Positions 1 to 9,040 of a stretch of 64,000 nt of DNA are shown here, one piece after another. The DNA comes from Flagellatimonas centrodinii (lineage in GTDB: Bacteria; Pseudomonadota; Gammaproteobacteria; Nevskiales; Nevskiaceae), in contig NZ_CP092104.1 in the NCBI RefSeq assembly GCF_016918765.2, forward strand, positions 2,666,001-2,730,000, written 5' to 3'. The notes under the pieces were generated by a model. The model was not told the origin of the DNA. It made no database searches and saw nothing but the letters and a program-made list of their open reading frames with translations. The first letter of the stretch is position 1; each line of letters begins with the position of its first letter. Both the position numbers and the translations under genes were made by a program.

Positions 1-397
1 CGCGAGGGCGGCTGGGGGGCCCGGGTTCGAGCTGGGCCAGGGCCTGCAACAGGGCCTCCGGTGGCCCCAACGGGTTCAGTTCCAGCGCCACCGTGCCGGC
101 CGGGCCGCAGAGCAGAATGCCGGGAGTCGCCGCCTCGGGTGCCAGCACCACGGCATCGGGACAGTGCCGCAGACAAATGCGAATCACCAGGTCGTTGCCC
201 CGCAGCAGCGCGATGTCGTCCTGCTGCTCGTATCGCAGTTGCGGCACTGTACGGCTCAGCGTCATGCCCGCCACGGTCGTTCTCACCCGCAGGGCACCCA
301 GTTCTGGCAGCCGGGCCAGCAGCGCGCTGCCGGTGTGCACGGCGCTGTCCTGCAGGGCCGGCCAGGCGCTGAGGGCGGCAGAGGGATCGGCGGGCAT
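1..397 (-). CDS. Hypothetical protein downstream of hemP (3' end outside window)
   Basis: The frame starts at an ATG 9 bases after the hemP stop and stays open to the window edge, giving about 132 residues without the C-terminus. I see no catalytic motif and do not recognise the family. Tight coupling to hemP behind a Fur box suggests a role in haem or iron uptake, but that is inference from position only. HemS/HutX-type haem carriers often occupy this place; I could not confirm similarity by eye. Confidence 0.6.
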   Translation of the reverse strand, partial: MPADPSAALSAWPALQDSAVHTGSALLARLPELGALRVRTTVAGMTLSRTVPQLRYEQQDDIALLRGNDLVIRICLRHCPDAVVLAPEAATPGILLCGPAGTVALELNPLGPPEALLQALAQLEPGPPSRPR

Positions 398-406
398 CGG
401 CGAGCC

Positions 407-598
407 CTACTTGTTGAGAATCAGCTTGTCGTTGCGGGTCAGGCGCAGGCGGTATTCCTCGCCCTGATGCTCGATGATCAACTCATGAGTGTTGCGGAAC
501 AGGTCCTCGCTGCGCAGCCGCGGCGCCGGTGCGCGGCTGGGGCGGCGAGGGCGGCTGTCGAGGCTGAGGGGGCGGGGCGGGGTGTAGGGCTCGTGCAT
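407..598 (-). CDS. hemP: Hemin uptake protein HemP
   Basis: This 63-residue protein has a basic, proline-rich N-terminus followed by the conserved HemP half: RSEDLF, then HELIIEHQGEEYRLRLT and a C-terminal LILNK. HemP is a small cytoplasmic protein of haem-uptake loci; in Burkholderia it acts as an activator of haem receptor expression. The ATG is preceded by GAGGAA. A Fur box lies 25 bases upstream, so iron repression is expected. The next gene follows in the same operon. Confidence 0.92.
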   Translation of the reverse strand: MHEPYTPPRPLSLDSRPRRPSRAPAPRLRSEDLFRNTHELIIEHQGEEYRLRLTRNDKLILNK

Positions 599-622
599 GG
601 CAGGTTCCTCATAGGGAAAACA

Positions 623-641
623 AATGATAACGATTCGCATT
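623..641. promoter_or_regulatory. Fur box upstream of hemP
   Basis: AATGATAACGATTCGCATT closely matches the common Fur site AATGATAATNATTCTCATT. It lies between the divergent hemP gene and tRNA-Leu, so hemP is the likely target. Confidence 0.85.
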
Positions 642-714
642 ACATATGCAAACCCCGGTGCCCGCCCGTCTTGCGGCCAAGCCGCATGCACGCTGATATA
701 CTGTTGCGCCCGAT

Positions 715-799
715 GCGAGAGTGGCGGAATTGGTAGACGCACTGGATTTAGGTTCCAGCGCCGCAAGGCGTGCGAGTTCGAGTCTCGCCTCCCGCACCA
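715..799 (+). tRNA. tRNA-Leu (UAG anticodon)
   Basis: An 85-nt class II tRNA with encoded CCA. The anticodon loop TTTAGGT between CTGGA and TCCAG places TAG at 749-751. The body closely matches E. coli leuW. The acceptor stem GCGAGAG pairs with CTCCCGC except for A4 opposite C69, where leuW has G4-C69. TATACT at 697-702 is a likely -10 box. Confidence 0.95.
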
Positions 800-906
800 C
801 TGAACACCGCATTGGGTCCGAAGACATCGCCGCAGCCGGTCGTGCTGACCGCTTGTCGATGGCCTCGTCTCCGTATTCCGAATATCGTCTCTAGAGAATT
901 TCACCC

Positions 907-2253
907 ATGGAAGTACAACTGGAAGCCCCGGGCGGTCTGCGCCGGGAACTGCGCGTTCGTGTTCCTGCCGAGCAGGTCAGCAAGGCGGTTGATGAGCGGC
1001 TGAAGCGCATGGCATCCCGCGCCAAGGTGCCGGGGTTCCGCCCCGGCAAGGCGCCGATGAAGGTCATCCAGCAGCAATATGGTGATTCCGCGCGTCTTGA
1101 TGCCGTGTCCGACCTGGTGAACCAGACCTATCCCGAGGCGCTCAGCCAGGCCGGCGTGGCGCCGGCCGGCCAGCCGCGCATCGACATCACCGCCGAGACC
1201 GCCGGTGAAGCGCTCGAATACGTGGCCCATTTCGAGGTGTATCCCGAGATCACCCTGCAGGGGCTCGATGCGATGAAGATCGAGAAGCCCGAGGTGGAGG
1301 TGACCGAGGCGGATGTTGATCGCCTGGTCGACAACCTGCGCAAGGCACGCCGCGGCTTCGAGGTGGTTGAGCGCGCCGCTGCCGATGGCGACACCGTCAC
1401 GGTCGACTTCGTCGGCAAGATCGATGGCGAGGCCTTCGGTGGCAGTGAAGGCAAGGATGTGCGCCTGGAAATCGGCCAGGGGCAGTTCCTGCCCGATCTT
1501 GAGGCCGGCATGGTCGGCAAGTCCGCCCCGGCGGACTTCGTGGTCGACGTGACCTTCCCCGGTGACTACCGCCGTGAAGACCTGCAGGGCAAGACCGCGC
1601 AGTTCGAGGTGAGCCTGAAGAAGGTCGAGGCCGCCACCCTGCCGGAGATTGATGCCGAGTTCCTCAAGGGTCACAACGTCGACCCCGATGCCGGCGTTGA
1701 TGGCCTGCGCAGCAAGTGCCGGCAGGCGCTGGAAAAGGAACGCGACAAGGCGGTGCGCAACCGTCTCAAGCAGCAGGTGATGGACCAGTTGCTGGCGGCC
1801 AACCCGATCGAGGTGCCCACCGCGCTGGTCGAGCAGGAAACCCCGCGCCTGCAACAGGAAGCCGCCTCACGCATGGGCCTGCAGAACCAGAAGGGTTTCA
1901 AGCCGGAGCAGCTCGACCAGATGCTGCCGGCGCAGATTTTCACGCCGCAGGCACAGCGTCGGGTGGCGTTGGGGCTGCTGGTGGGCGAAGTGATGAAGAG
2001 CGAGAAGATCGAACTCGACAGCAGCCGGGTCGATACCGAGATCGCCAACATCGCCGCTGACTACGAGCACCCCGAGCAGGTGCGCCAGTATTACCAGTCG
2101 CGTCCCGACCTGTTGCAGGGACTGCGCGCCATGGTGCTGGAAGAACAGGTGGTCGACACCCTGCTGGACAAGGTGACGCCGGCGGCGGTGACGATGACAC
2201 TGGATGCCCTGTTGCAGCCGCCGCAGCCGCCGGCGCAGGCTTCAGCGGAATAA
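907..2253 (+). CDS. tig: Trigger factor (ribosome-associated chaperone and peptidyl-prolyl isomerase)
   Basis: This 448-residue protein has all three trigger-factor parts. The ribosome-binding tail signature VPGFRPGKAP lies near residues 38-47, the FKBP-type isomerase domain spans about 155-240 (VTVDFVGKIDGEAFGG), and a long helical C-terminal chaperone region follows. It binds L23 at the exit tunnel and shields nascent chains. It is slightly longer than the 432-residue E. coli protein. It leads the tig-clpP-clpX cluster, with 54 bases to clpP. Confidence 0.97.
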   Translation: MEVQLEAPGGLRRELRVRVPAEQVSKAVDERLKRMASRAKVPGFRPGKAPMKVIQQQYGDSARLDAVSDLVNQTYPEALSQAGVAPAGQPRIDITAETAGEALEYVAHFEVYPEITLQGLDAMKIEKPEVEVTEADVDRLVDNLRKARRGFEVVERAAADGDTVTVDFVGKIDGEAFGGSEGKDVRLEIGQGQFLPDLEAGMVGKSAPADFVVDVTFPGDYRREDLQGKTAQFEVSLKKVEAATLPEIDAEFLKGHNVDPDAGVDGLRSKCRQALEKERDKAVRNRLKQQVMDQLLAANPIEVPTALVEQETPRLQQEAASRMGLQNQKGFKPEQLDQMLPAQIFTPQAQRRVALGLLVGEVMKSEKIELDSSRVDTEIANIAADYEHPEQVRQYYQSRPDLLQGLRAMVLEEQVVDTLLDKVTPAAVTMTLDALLQPPQPPAQASAE

Positions 2254-2307
2254 CGCGGAGTCCGGTATACGTGTCGAACTCCCTGACCCATTGCTTTTGA
2301 GGTGACG

Positions 2308-2931
2308 ATGAACAACCTGACCCCCCCGCAGTCCATGCTGGTGCCGATGGTGGTCGAGCAGACGGCGCGTGGCGAGCGGGCGTTCGACATCTTTTCGCGG
2401 CTGCTGAAAGAGAGGGTGATCTTTCTGGTCGGTCCGATCGACGACGGGGTCGCCAACCTGGTGGTGGCGCAGATGCTGTTCCTGGAATCGGAAAATCCGG
2501 ACAAGGACATCCATCTCTACATCAATTCACCAGGCGGCGTCATCACCTCGGGCATGGCGATCTACGACACCATGCAGTTCATCAAGCCGGATGTGGCCAC
2601 CATGTGCCTCGGTCAGGCCTGCAGCATGGGCTCGTTCCTGCTGGCCGCCGGCGCGGCGGGCAAGCGCTACTGCCTGCCGAACTCGCGGGTGATGATTCAC
2701 CAGCCCTCCGGCGGTGCCCAGGGGCAGGCCACCGACATCGAAATCCAGGCGCGCGAGATCCTCTACCTGCGCGAACGCCTCAACGCGCTGTTGGCCCAGC
2801 ACACCGGCCAGCCGCTGGAGCGGATCGAACGCGATGTCGAGCGCGATTTCTTCATGAATGCCGAGGCGTCGAAGGACTACGGCCTGGTCGACAGCATCGT
2901 CGAGCGGCGCCCGGTCACCCCCGCAGCCTGA
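2308..2931 (+). CDS. clpP: ATP-dependent Clp protease proteolytic subunit ClpP
   Basis: The 207-residue product matches the length of E. coli ClpP. The serine protease triad is visible: S106 in ACSMGSF, H131 in MIHQPSGG and D180 in [10 protein letters not shown] chose the ATG at 2308 because TGAGG lies 6-10 bases upstream; an in-frame GTG at 2302 overlaps that ribosome site. ClpP forms tetradecamers that degrade substrates fed by ClpX or ClpA. A second ClpP-like gene lies at 41,019. Confidence 0.97.
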   Translation: MNNLTPPQSMLVPMVVEQTARGERAFDIFSRLLKERVIFLVGPIDDGVANLVVAQMLFLESENPDKDIHLYINSPGGVITSGMAIYDTMQFIKPDVATMCLGQACSMGSFLLAAGAAGKRYCLPNSRVMIHQPSGGAQGQATDIEIQAREILYLRERLNALLAQHTGQPLERIERDVERDFFMNAEASKDYGLVDSIVERRPVTPAA

Positions 2932-3019
2932 GACGCCGGTCGGGGCGCGGTTTGCCACGGCACGGCCCTGTGCTATACACCTGACACCGGGTTGTCATTC
3001 CGGTGCAACGAGAGAGCCA

Positions 3020-4294
3020 ATGAGTCACGAAGCACGCAGCGGATCGGGTGGACGCGTCCTGTACTGCTCGTTCTGCGGAAAAAGCGAGCATGAGGTGCGC
3101 AAGCTGATCGCGGGCCCGTCGGTGTACATCTGCGACGAGTGCGTTGACCTGTGCAACGACATCATCCGCGAGGAAGTTCAGAGCAAGCCGCAGGCCAAGG
3201 GTCTGCCGAAGCCGCATGAGATTCGCGCGGTGCTCGACGAGTACGTCATCGGCCAGGACCAGGCCAAGAAGATCCTCGCCGTTGCCGTTTACAACCACTT
3301 CAAGCGGTTGTCGACGCGTGGTGCCGCCGATGGCGTTGAAATCGCCAAGTCCAACATCCTGTTGATCGGGCCGACCGGCTCCGGCAAGACCCTGTTGGCC
3401 GAAACCCTGGCGCGGCTGCTGGATGTGCCGTTCGCGATCGCCGATGCCACGACGCTCACCGAAGCCGGCTATGTCGGCGAAGATGTCGAGAACATCATTG
3501 CGCGGCTGTTGCAGAAGTGTGATTACGATGTCGACAAGGCCCAGCGCGGTATCGTCTACATCGACGAGATCGACAAGATCGCCCGCAAGTCGGAGAACCC
3601 CTCCATCACCCGTGACGTCTCCGGTGAGGGCGTGCAGCAGGCCCTGCTCAAGCTGATCGAGGGCACCATCGCCAGCGTGCCGCCGCAGGGTGGCCGCAAG
3701 CATCCACAGCAGGAGTTCCTGCAGGTCAACACCGCCGGCATCCTGTTCATCTGTGGTGGCGCCTTCCCTGGCCTCGACCGGGTCATCCAGCAGCGCACCG
3801 AGAAGACCGGTATCGGCTTCAATGCCGACGTCAAATCGCGTGGCGACAGCCGCGAAGTCAACGCGCTGATGCGCCAGCTGGAGCCGGATGACCTGGTGCG
3901 CTTCGGGCTCATCCCCGAGTTCGTCGGCCGTCTGCCGGTGGCCGCGGTGCTGGAAGAACTGGACGAAGCCGCCCTGATTTCGATTCTGCGCGAGCCCAAG
4001 AACGCTCTGGTGAAGCAGTACGCCAAGCTGTTCCAGATGGAAGGCGCGCAGCTGGAGATTCGCGACGACGCCCTCAACGCCATTGCCTCCAAGGCCCGCG
4101 AGCGCAAGACCGGCGCCCGTGGGCTGCGCACCATCATGGAAAACATCCTGATGGACGTCATGTACGACCTGCCGTCGATGGAAAACGTCGCCAAGGTGGT
4201 GATCGACGACGCCGTGGTGCGTGGCGAGGTGAAGCCCTTCATCGTCTACGAAAGTCCCGATGCCAAACGCGAGGCCAAGCCCTCGGCGGCCTGA
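3020..4294 (+). CDS. clpX: ClpX, AAA+ unfoldase of the ClpXP protease
   Basis: The 424-residue product matches E. coli ClpX in length. Zinc-binding cysteines lie at 16, 19, 38 and 41. Walker A GPTGSGKT is at 117-124, followed by the pore loop GYVGED, Walker [11 protein letters not shown] and the ClpP-docking loop KTGIGF. ATG at 3020 is preceded by CGAGAGAG. The gene lies 88 bases after clpP. No lon gene follows, unlike the usual gammaproteobacterial order; a MerR-type regulator starts 17 bases downstream. Confidence 0.97.
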   Translation: MSHEARSGSGGRVLYCSFCGKSEHEVRKLIAGPSVYICDECVDLCNDIIREEVQSKPQAKGLPKPHEIRAVLDEYVIGQDQAKKILAVAVYNHFKRLSTRGAADGVEIAKSNILLIGPTGSGKTLLAETLARLLDVPFAIADATTLTEAGYVGEDVENIIARLLQKCDYDVDKAQRGIVYIDEIDKIARKSENPSITRDVSGEGVQQALLKLIEGTIASVPPQGGRKHPQQEFLQVNTAGILFICGGAFPGLDRVIQQRTEKTGIGFNADVKSRGDSREVNALMRQLEPDDLVRFGLIPEFVGRLPVAAVLEELDEAALISILREPKNALVKQYAKLFQMEGAQLEIRDDALNAIASKARERKTGARGLRTIMENILMDVMYDLPSMENVAKVVIDDAVVRGEVKPFIVYESPDAKREAKPSAA

Positions 4295-4311
4295 CGGCCG
4301 ACGGGATCACG

Positions 4312-5289
4312 ATGACCGCCGCGGCTGATTCCGGGCGCTACCGGATCGGCGCGGTGGCCCGCATGACCGGGATCGCACTGCCGACCCTGCGCATGTGGGA
4401 ACGTCGCTATTCCGTGGTGGTCCCGGCGCGCACCGATAGTGGTGGCCGACTGTACTCCCGTGCTGATGTCGCTCGCCTGGCCTTGCTGCAGGCGGCGGTG
4501 CAGGCCGGGCATGCCATCGGTACCGTGGCGCCGCTGGCCGATGCCGAGATTCGTGCGCGCCTCCAGGATCGTCCGCAGGCCCTGGCCGAAGGGCGGCAGG
4601 TCGTGCGGCTGGCCGTGGTCGGACCCAGCCTGCCATTGTTGATGCACGGGCCGGAGGCGGCAGATGCTGCGCTGTCGCTGGTCTACAGCGGCGCCTCGCT
4701 GGATGACGAACCGGCCCTCACCCAGGCTGCGCCGGATGTCCTGGTGATCGACCTGCCGACCCTGCATGCCGATGCCGTGGAGCCGCTGTGTCGGCGCATC
4801 GAGCGCATCGGCGCTGCGCTCACCGTGGTGGTGTACGGATTCACCGGCCGCCGCATTCTGCGCCAGCTCGATCTGCTCAATGTGCTGTGCATCCGCGCCC
4901 CGGCCGACATTACCCAGCTGTTGCGGATCTGCCGGCTGGCCGGACCCCGCACAGCGGGATCGGCGGCGGCACGCGACGTGCCGGAGGCGCCACCCGAGCG
5001 GCGCTTCAGCAATCTTCAGTTGTTACGTCTGGCCAGCATTGACAGTGCCATCGGCTGCGAATGCCCGCAGCACCTCGCCAGCCTCATCAGCAGCCTGTCG
5101 GCGTTCGAGCGCTACAGCGAGGAATGTGCCTCAGCGAACGCCGAGGATGCGGTGTTGCACCGCGATCTGCATCTGGCCACCGCTGACGCGCGGCATCGCA
5201 TGGAGCGGGCACTGGAACGCCTGCTGCAGGCCGAGGGGACGACATTACCGGCCGATGGCGATGCCGCTGTATCAGTATTGTCGAGATAA
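4312..5289 (+). CDS. MerR-family transcriptional regulator with cobalamin-binding-like C-terminal fold
   Basis: Residues 9-77 form a MerR DNA-binding domain (YRIGAVARMTGI, then LRMWERRY and GGRLYS). The C-terminal part (about residues 100-215) alternates hydrophobic strands and helices, e.g. VLVIDLPTLHADAV and LTVVVYGFTG, and resembles the Rossmann-like domain of CarH/LitR light and B12 regulators. The usual B12-binding ExxH motif is not evident, so cofactor use is doubtful. It may be cotranscribed with clpX. Target genes are unknown. Confidence 0.8.
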   Translation: MTAAADSGRYRIGAVARMTGIALPTLRMWERRYSVVVPARTDSGGRLYSRADVARLALLQAAVQAGHAIGTVAPLADAEIRARLQDRPQALAEGRQVVRLAVVGPSLPLLMHGPEAADAALSLVYSGASLDDEPALTQAAPDVLVIDLPTLHADAVEPLCRRIERIGAALTVVVYGFTGRRILRQLDLLNVLCIRAPADITQLLRICRLAGPRTAGSAAARDVPEAPPERRFSNLQLLRLASIDSAIGCECPQHLASLISSLSAFERYSEECASANAEDAVLHRDLHLATADARHRMERALERLLQAEGTTLPADGDAAVSVLSR

Positions 5290-5346
5290 AAAGCTGAACA
5301 ACTGAAACGCCGTAGCATTCGGATTCCCCCCTGTCGGAGCACCCGA

Positions 5347-5952
5347 ATGGACGATCTGCGCGACCCCCTGCACCCCATGGCCTCCGGCGTCGACGCCCAG
5401 CATGTGATGGCGCAGCACTACCACGACATCCTGGTCCAGTTGGGGGAGCAGCCTGAACGCGAGGGTCTGTTGCGAACCCCGCAGCGTGCCGCCAAGGCCA
5501 TGGTCGAGCTGACGCGCGGCTACCGCGATGACGTCGCCACCTTGGTCAACGGGGCCATCTTCGCCTCCGACAACCGCGAGATGGTGGTGGTGCGCGACAT
5601 CGAGTTCTACTCGTTGTGCGAACACCATCTGCTGCCGTTTTTCGGGCGTGCGCATGTCGCTTATCTGCCCGCCGGCCAGGTCATCGGTCTGTCGAAGATT
5701 CCCCGCATCGTCGACATGTTCGCGCGCCGACTGCAGATCCAGGAGAACATGACGCGACAGATCGCCGAATGTGTTCAGCAGGTCACCGGTGCCGATGGTG
5801 TGGCGGTGGTGATCGAAGGGCAGCATATGTGCATGATGATGCGCGGGGTCGGCAAGCAGGCCGCCTCCATGAGCAGTTCGGCAATGTTCGGCCGGTTTCT
5901 CGAGGACCCGCGCACCCGCAGCGAGTTTCTCGGCCTGATCCGGCCGCGCTGA
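5347..5952 (+). CDS. folE: GTP cyclohydrolase I
   Basis: This 201-residue enzyme makes dihydroneopterin triphosphate from GTP, the first step of folate synthesis. The zinc ligands are clear: C91 and H94 in [10 protein letters not shown] and C162 in [11 protein letters not shown]. Conserved segments RTPQRAAKA and [12 protein letters not shown] are present. Length is typical for the homodecameric enzyme. It stands 57 bases after the MerR-type gene and converges on dnaE2. Confidence 0.97.
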   Translation: MDDLRDPLHPMASGVDAQHVMAQHYHDILVQLGEQPEREGLLRTPQRAAKAMVELTRGYRDDVATLVNGAIFASDNREMVVVRDIEFYSLCEHHLLPFFGRAHVAYLPAGQVIGLSKIPRIVDMFARRLQIQENMTRQIAECVQQVTGADGVAVVIEGQHMCMMMRGVGKQAASMSSSAMFGRFLEDPRTRSEFLGLIRPR

Positions 5953-5978
5953 GCGGGCGCTTTTTCGTAGGCGCTCAG
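5949..5978. terminator. Hairpin between convergent folE and dnaE2
   Basis: Arms CTGAGCG (5949-5955) and CGCTCAG (5972-5978) flank a loop containing TTTTT. Both convergent stop codons lie in the arms. It could end transcription from either side. Confidence 0.45.
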
Positions 5979-8900
5979 TGGAAATCCCGCGACAGGCGCG
6001 GCAGCGCCCCCACCCAGTGGGAGTAGTCTTCCACCCCTTCGGCCATCACATGGGTGATGCCCTGCTGCCGTTGCAGGCGGCCGCGGGCAACCAGCATCCG
6101 GCCGCCGACAATCGCCTGGCGGTCGCGCGTGATGAGATCGGGGCGGATGATCAGATTGACGATGCCGGTCTCGTCTTCCAGCGTCAGGAACATCACGCCC
6201 TTGGCCGAGCCGGGGCGCTGACGGAACATCGCCAGCCCTGAAACCCGTACCGGTTGGCCGTCCGCTATCCGGTCGAGGTCGGCATTGCGACAGACCCGCA
6301 GGCGGTTCAGCTTGCCGCGCAGCAGTGCCAGGGGGTGCCGCCGCAGGGTCAGGCCGGTGCTGGCGTAGTCGTGCAGGATGTCGGCGCCCTCGGTGGGCGC
6401 GGGCAGGTGGGTGACCACGGATTCCGCCGCTGGGGTCTGCAGCAGGTCATCACCGGATTGCAGCCCCAGCACCGCCCATTGCGCCTGATGGCGATGGCCG
6501 GCGAGGCTGCGCAGGGCGTCGGCGCGCGCCAGTACATTGCGCTCGCGGGCGTTCAGTCGACTGCGCTGCACCAGGTCCGCCACCTGGGTGAAGGGCCGCG
6601 AGGTGCGCGCCGCCACCAACCGCTGGGCGGCGTTCTCGTTGAAACCGTCCACCTGCCGCAGGCCCAGCCGCAGTGCCGGCCGACCGGCGGCGTCCGCCTG
6701 CAGGTGGCTGTCCCACTCGGAGTGCTGCACGTCGACCGGATGCACGGTCACGCCGCATCGCTGCGCCTCGCGCACCAGCATGGACGGCGGGTAGAACCCC
6801 ATCGGCTGGCTGTTGAGCAGGCCGCAGATGAAGGCGGCCGGGTGATGACACTTGAGCCAGGCCGAGACGTAGGCCAGCAGGGCGAAGCTGGCGGCATGCG
6901 ATTCGGGAAAACCGTAGGCGCCGAAGCCGAGAATCTGCTGGTAGATCTGTTCGGCAAACGCGCTGTCGTAGCCGCGCGCTGCCATGCCGGCCATCAGCTT
7001 GTCCTGAAAGTGTTGCAGGCCGCCCTTGCGCTTCCAGGCGGCCATGGAGCGTCGCACCTGATCTGCCTCGCCGGGGGAGAAGCCGGCAGCCACCACTGCG
7101 ATCTGCATCACCTGCTCCTGAAAAATCGGTACGCCGCTGGTGCGCCCCAGCACCTTGCGTAGATCCTCATGCGGATAGGTCTCGGGTTCCAGCTGCTGTC
7201 GCCGCTTGAGGAAGGGATGCACCATGCCCCCCTGGATCGGCCCCGGCCGCACGATGGCCACCTGGATGGTGAGGTCGTACAGCGAGCGGGGTTTCAGCCG
7301 CGGCAGCATGTTCATCTGCGCCCGTGACTCCACCTGGAACACCCCCAGCGATTCGCCCCGGCACAGCATGTCGTAGGTGGCGGCGTCTTCCCGCGGGATG
7401 TCCTGCATCGTCATCGCGGTGCCGTGAAAGCGCTGCAGGCTGTCGAGGGTGCGGCGGATGGCGGTGAGCATGCCCAGCGCCAGCACGTCGACCTTGAGCA
7501 GCCCTAGCGACTCGAGATCGTCCTTGTCCCACTGGATGATGCTGCGGTCGGGCATGGCGGCGTTTTCCACCGGCACCAGATCGGCCACCGCGTTTTCGGC
7601 GATGACGAAGCCGCCGACATGCTGTGACAGGTGGCGCGGCAGGTCGATCAGCTCGCGCGCCATGTGTAGCCAGCGCAGGCTGCGGGGGTCGTCCGCGGAC
7701 AGCCCCACCGCTTCCAGATGCTGTCCCCAGTCCTCCGGGGCATCCCACCAGGCATGCGATTTGGCGAGATGGTCGATGGCCTCGTTGGCGATGCCCAGGG
7801 CTTTTCCGGCGTCGCGCAGGGCCGAGCGCGGGCGCCAGTGGATCACCGTCGCCGCCAGCGCCGCACGGTGGCGGCCGTACTTGTCGTAGATGTACTGGAT
7901 CACCTCCTCGCGGCGCTGGTGCTCGAAGTCGACATCGATGTCCGGCGCCTCGCCGCGCTCCACCGAGATGAAGCGCTCGAACAGCAGCTCGTGGAATTCC
8001 GGATTCACCTCGGTGATGTGCAGGGCGTAGCAGACCGCCGAGTTGGCGGCACTGCCGCGGCCCTGGCAGAGAATCCCCTTGCGCCGGGCGAAGCGCACCA
8101 CGTCTTCCACGGTGAGAAAGAAGGCCTCGAACTGCAGCTGTTCGATCAGTGCCAGCTCCTTCTCCATGGTTGCCGCCACGGCGGGTGGAATGCCGGTGGG
8201 CCAGCGTTGTCGGGCGCCTTCCGCGGTGCGCTGGCGCAACCAGCTGATGGGGGTGTGGCCCTGCGGCACCAGCTCTGCCGGATACTGGTAGCGCAGGCTG
8301 CCGAGATCGAACTGGCAACGCTCGGCGATCGCCACCGATTCCTGCAGCCAGGCTGCCGGGTAGAGTTGCTGCAGGGTGTCCAGCGGCCGCAGGTGGCGTT
8401 CATGGTTGGGGAACAGCCGCTGTCCGCAGTCCGCCACCGGAATGCCCAGGCGCAGGCTGGTGAGCACATCCTGCACCGGGCCACGGGCGCGATCATGGTG
8501 GTGCACCGCGCCGGTGGCCACCGGTCGCAGGCCGTAGCGCCGCGCCAGTGCCCGGCAGGCGGCGAGGTGCGCGCGGTCGCCGGCTTGCAGATGGCGTGAC
8601 ACCGCCATCCACAGCGGGTCGAAGCGGGCGCGCAGCCAGACCGCCTCGGCCGCGTCCGGTGGCCGGCCGGGCAGCCACAGCACTGCCACCTCCGGCAGCG
8701 CCGGCAGATCGTCCGCAGCCAGGTGGTAATCCCCTTTGGCGGTGTCGCGGCGGGCACGGGTGATGAGGTGGCTGATAGCGCGATAGCCGACCAGACTCTG
8801 CGCCAGCAACAGCAGTCGCGGGCCACCGGCCAACTGGATTTCAGTGCCGGTGATGAAGCGGAAGCCGGGCTGCGCCTTGGCCGCCTCCCAGCCGCGCACC

Positions 8901-9040
8901 ACGCCGGACAGCGTGCACTCGTCGGTCAGCGCCAGCCCGTGATAGCCGAGTGCGATGGCGGTTTCCACCAGCGCCTGCGGGCTGGAGGCGCCGCGCAGAA
9001 AACTGAACGACGACAGGCAGTGCAGTTCGGCGTAGCTCAT
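5975..9040 (-). CDS. dnaE2: Error-prone DNA polymerase DnaE2 (ImuC)
   Basis: The 1,021-residue protein is a C-family polymerase of the DnaE2 type. It begins with a PHP domain (YAELHCLSSFSFLRGAS, ALTDECTLSGV), then carries the polymerase core with GRGSAANSAVCYAL and the catalytic APDIDVDFEHQRREEV, and ends with an OB-fold segment. It performs damage-induced translesion synthesis with ImuA and ImuB. The ATG overlaps the imuB stop by 4 bases, showing translational coupling. It is the last gene of the lexA-imuA-imuB-dnaE2 operon and should be SOS-induced. Confidence 0.95.
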   Translation of the reverse strand: MSYAELHCLSSFSFLRGASSPQALVETAIALGYHGLALTDECTLSGVVRGWEAAKAQPGFRFITGTEIQLAGGPRLLLLAQSLVGYRAISHLITRARRDTAKGDYHLAADDLPALPEVAVLWLPGRPPDAAEAVWLRARFDPLWMAVSRHLQAGDRAHLAACRALARRYGLRPVATGAVHHHDRARGPVQDVLTSLRLGIPVADCGQRLFPNHERHLRPLDTLQQLYPAAWLQESVAIAERCQFDLGSLRYQYPAELVPQGHTPISWLRQRTAEGARQRWPTGIPPAVAATMEKELALIEQLQFEAFFLTVEDVVRFARRKGILCQGRGSAANSAVCYALHITEVNPEFHELLFERFISVERGEAPDIDVDFEHQRREEVIQYIYDKYGRHRAALAATVIHWRPRSALRDAGKALGIANEAIDHLAKSHAWWDAPEDWGQHLEAVGLSADDPRSLRWLHMARELIDLPRHLSQHVGGFVIAENAVADLVPVENAAMPDRSIIQWDKDDLESLGLLKVDVLALGMLTAIRRTLDSLQRFHGTAMTMQDIPREDAATYDMLCRGESLGVFQVESRAQMNMLPRLKPRSLYDLTIQVAIVRPGPIQGGMVHPFLKRRQQLEPETYPHEDLRKVLGRTSGVPIFQEQVMQIAVVAAGFSPGEADQVRRSMAAWKRKGGLQHFQDKLMAGMAARGYDSAFAEQIYQQILGFGAYGFPESHAASFALLAYVSAWLKCHHPAAFICGLLNSQPMGFYPPSMLVREAQRCGVTVHPVDVQHSEWDSHLQADAAGRPALRLGLRQVDGFNENAAQRLVAARTSRPFTQVADLVQRSRLNARERNVLARADALRSLAGHRHQAQWAVLGLQSGDDLLQTPAAESVVTHLPAPTEGADILHDYASTGLTLRRHPLALLRGKLNRLRVCRNADLDRIADGQPVRVSGLAMFRQRPGSAKGVMFLTLEDETGIVNLIIRPDLITRDRQAIVGGRMLVARGRLQRQQGITHVMAEGVEDYSHWVGALPRLSRDFH

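Noticed and set aside
1-397. Naming the first gene hemS or hutX
   Set aside because: Context fits, but I could not see a diagnostic motif in the partial sequence.
2302-2307. GTG start of clpP at 2,302
   Set aside because: It overlaps the TGAGG ribosome site that serves the ATG at 2,308; ClpP length also fits the ATG.
6254-8599. Several 130-300-codon rightward frames
   Set aside because: All are antisense to dnaE2, which has clear domain motifs throughout.
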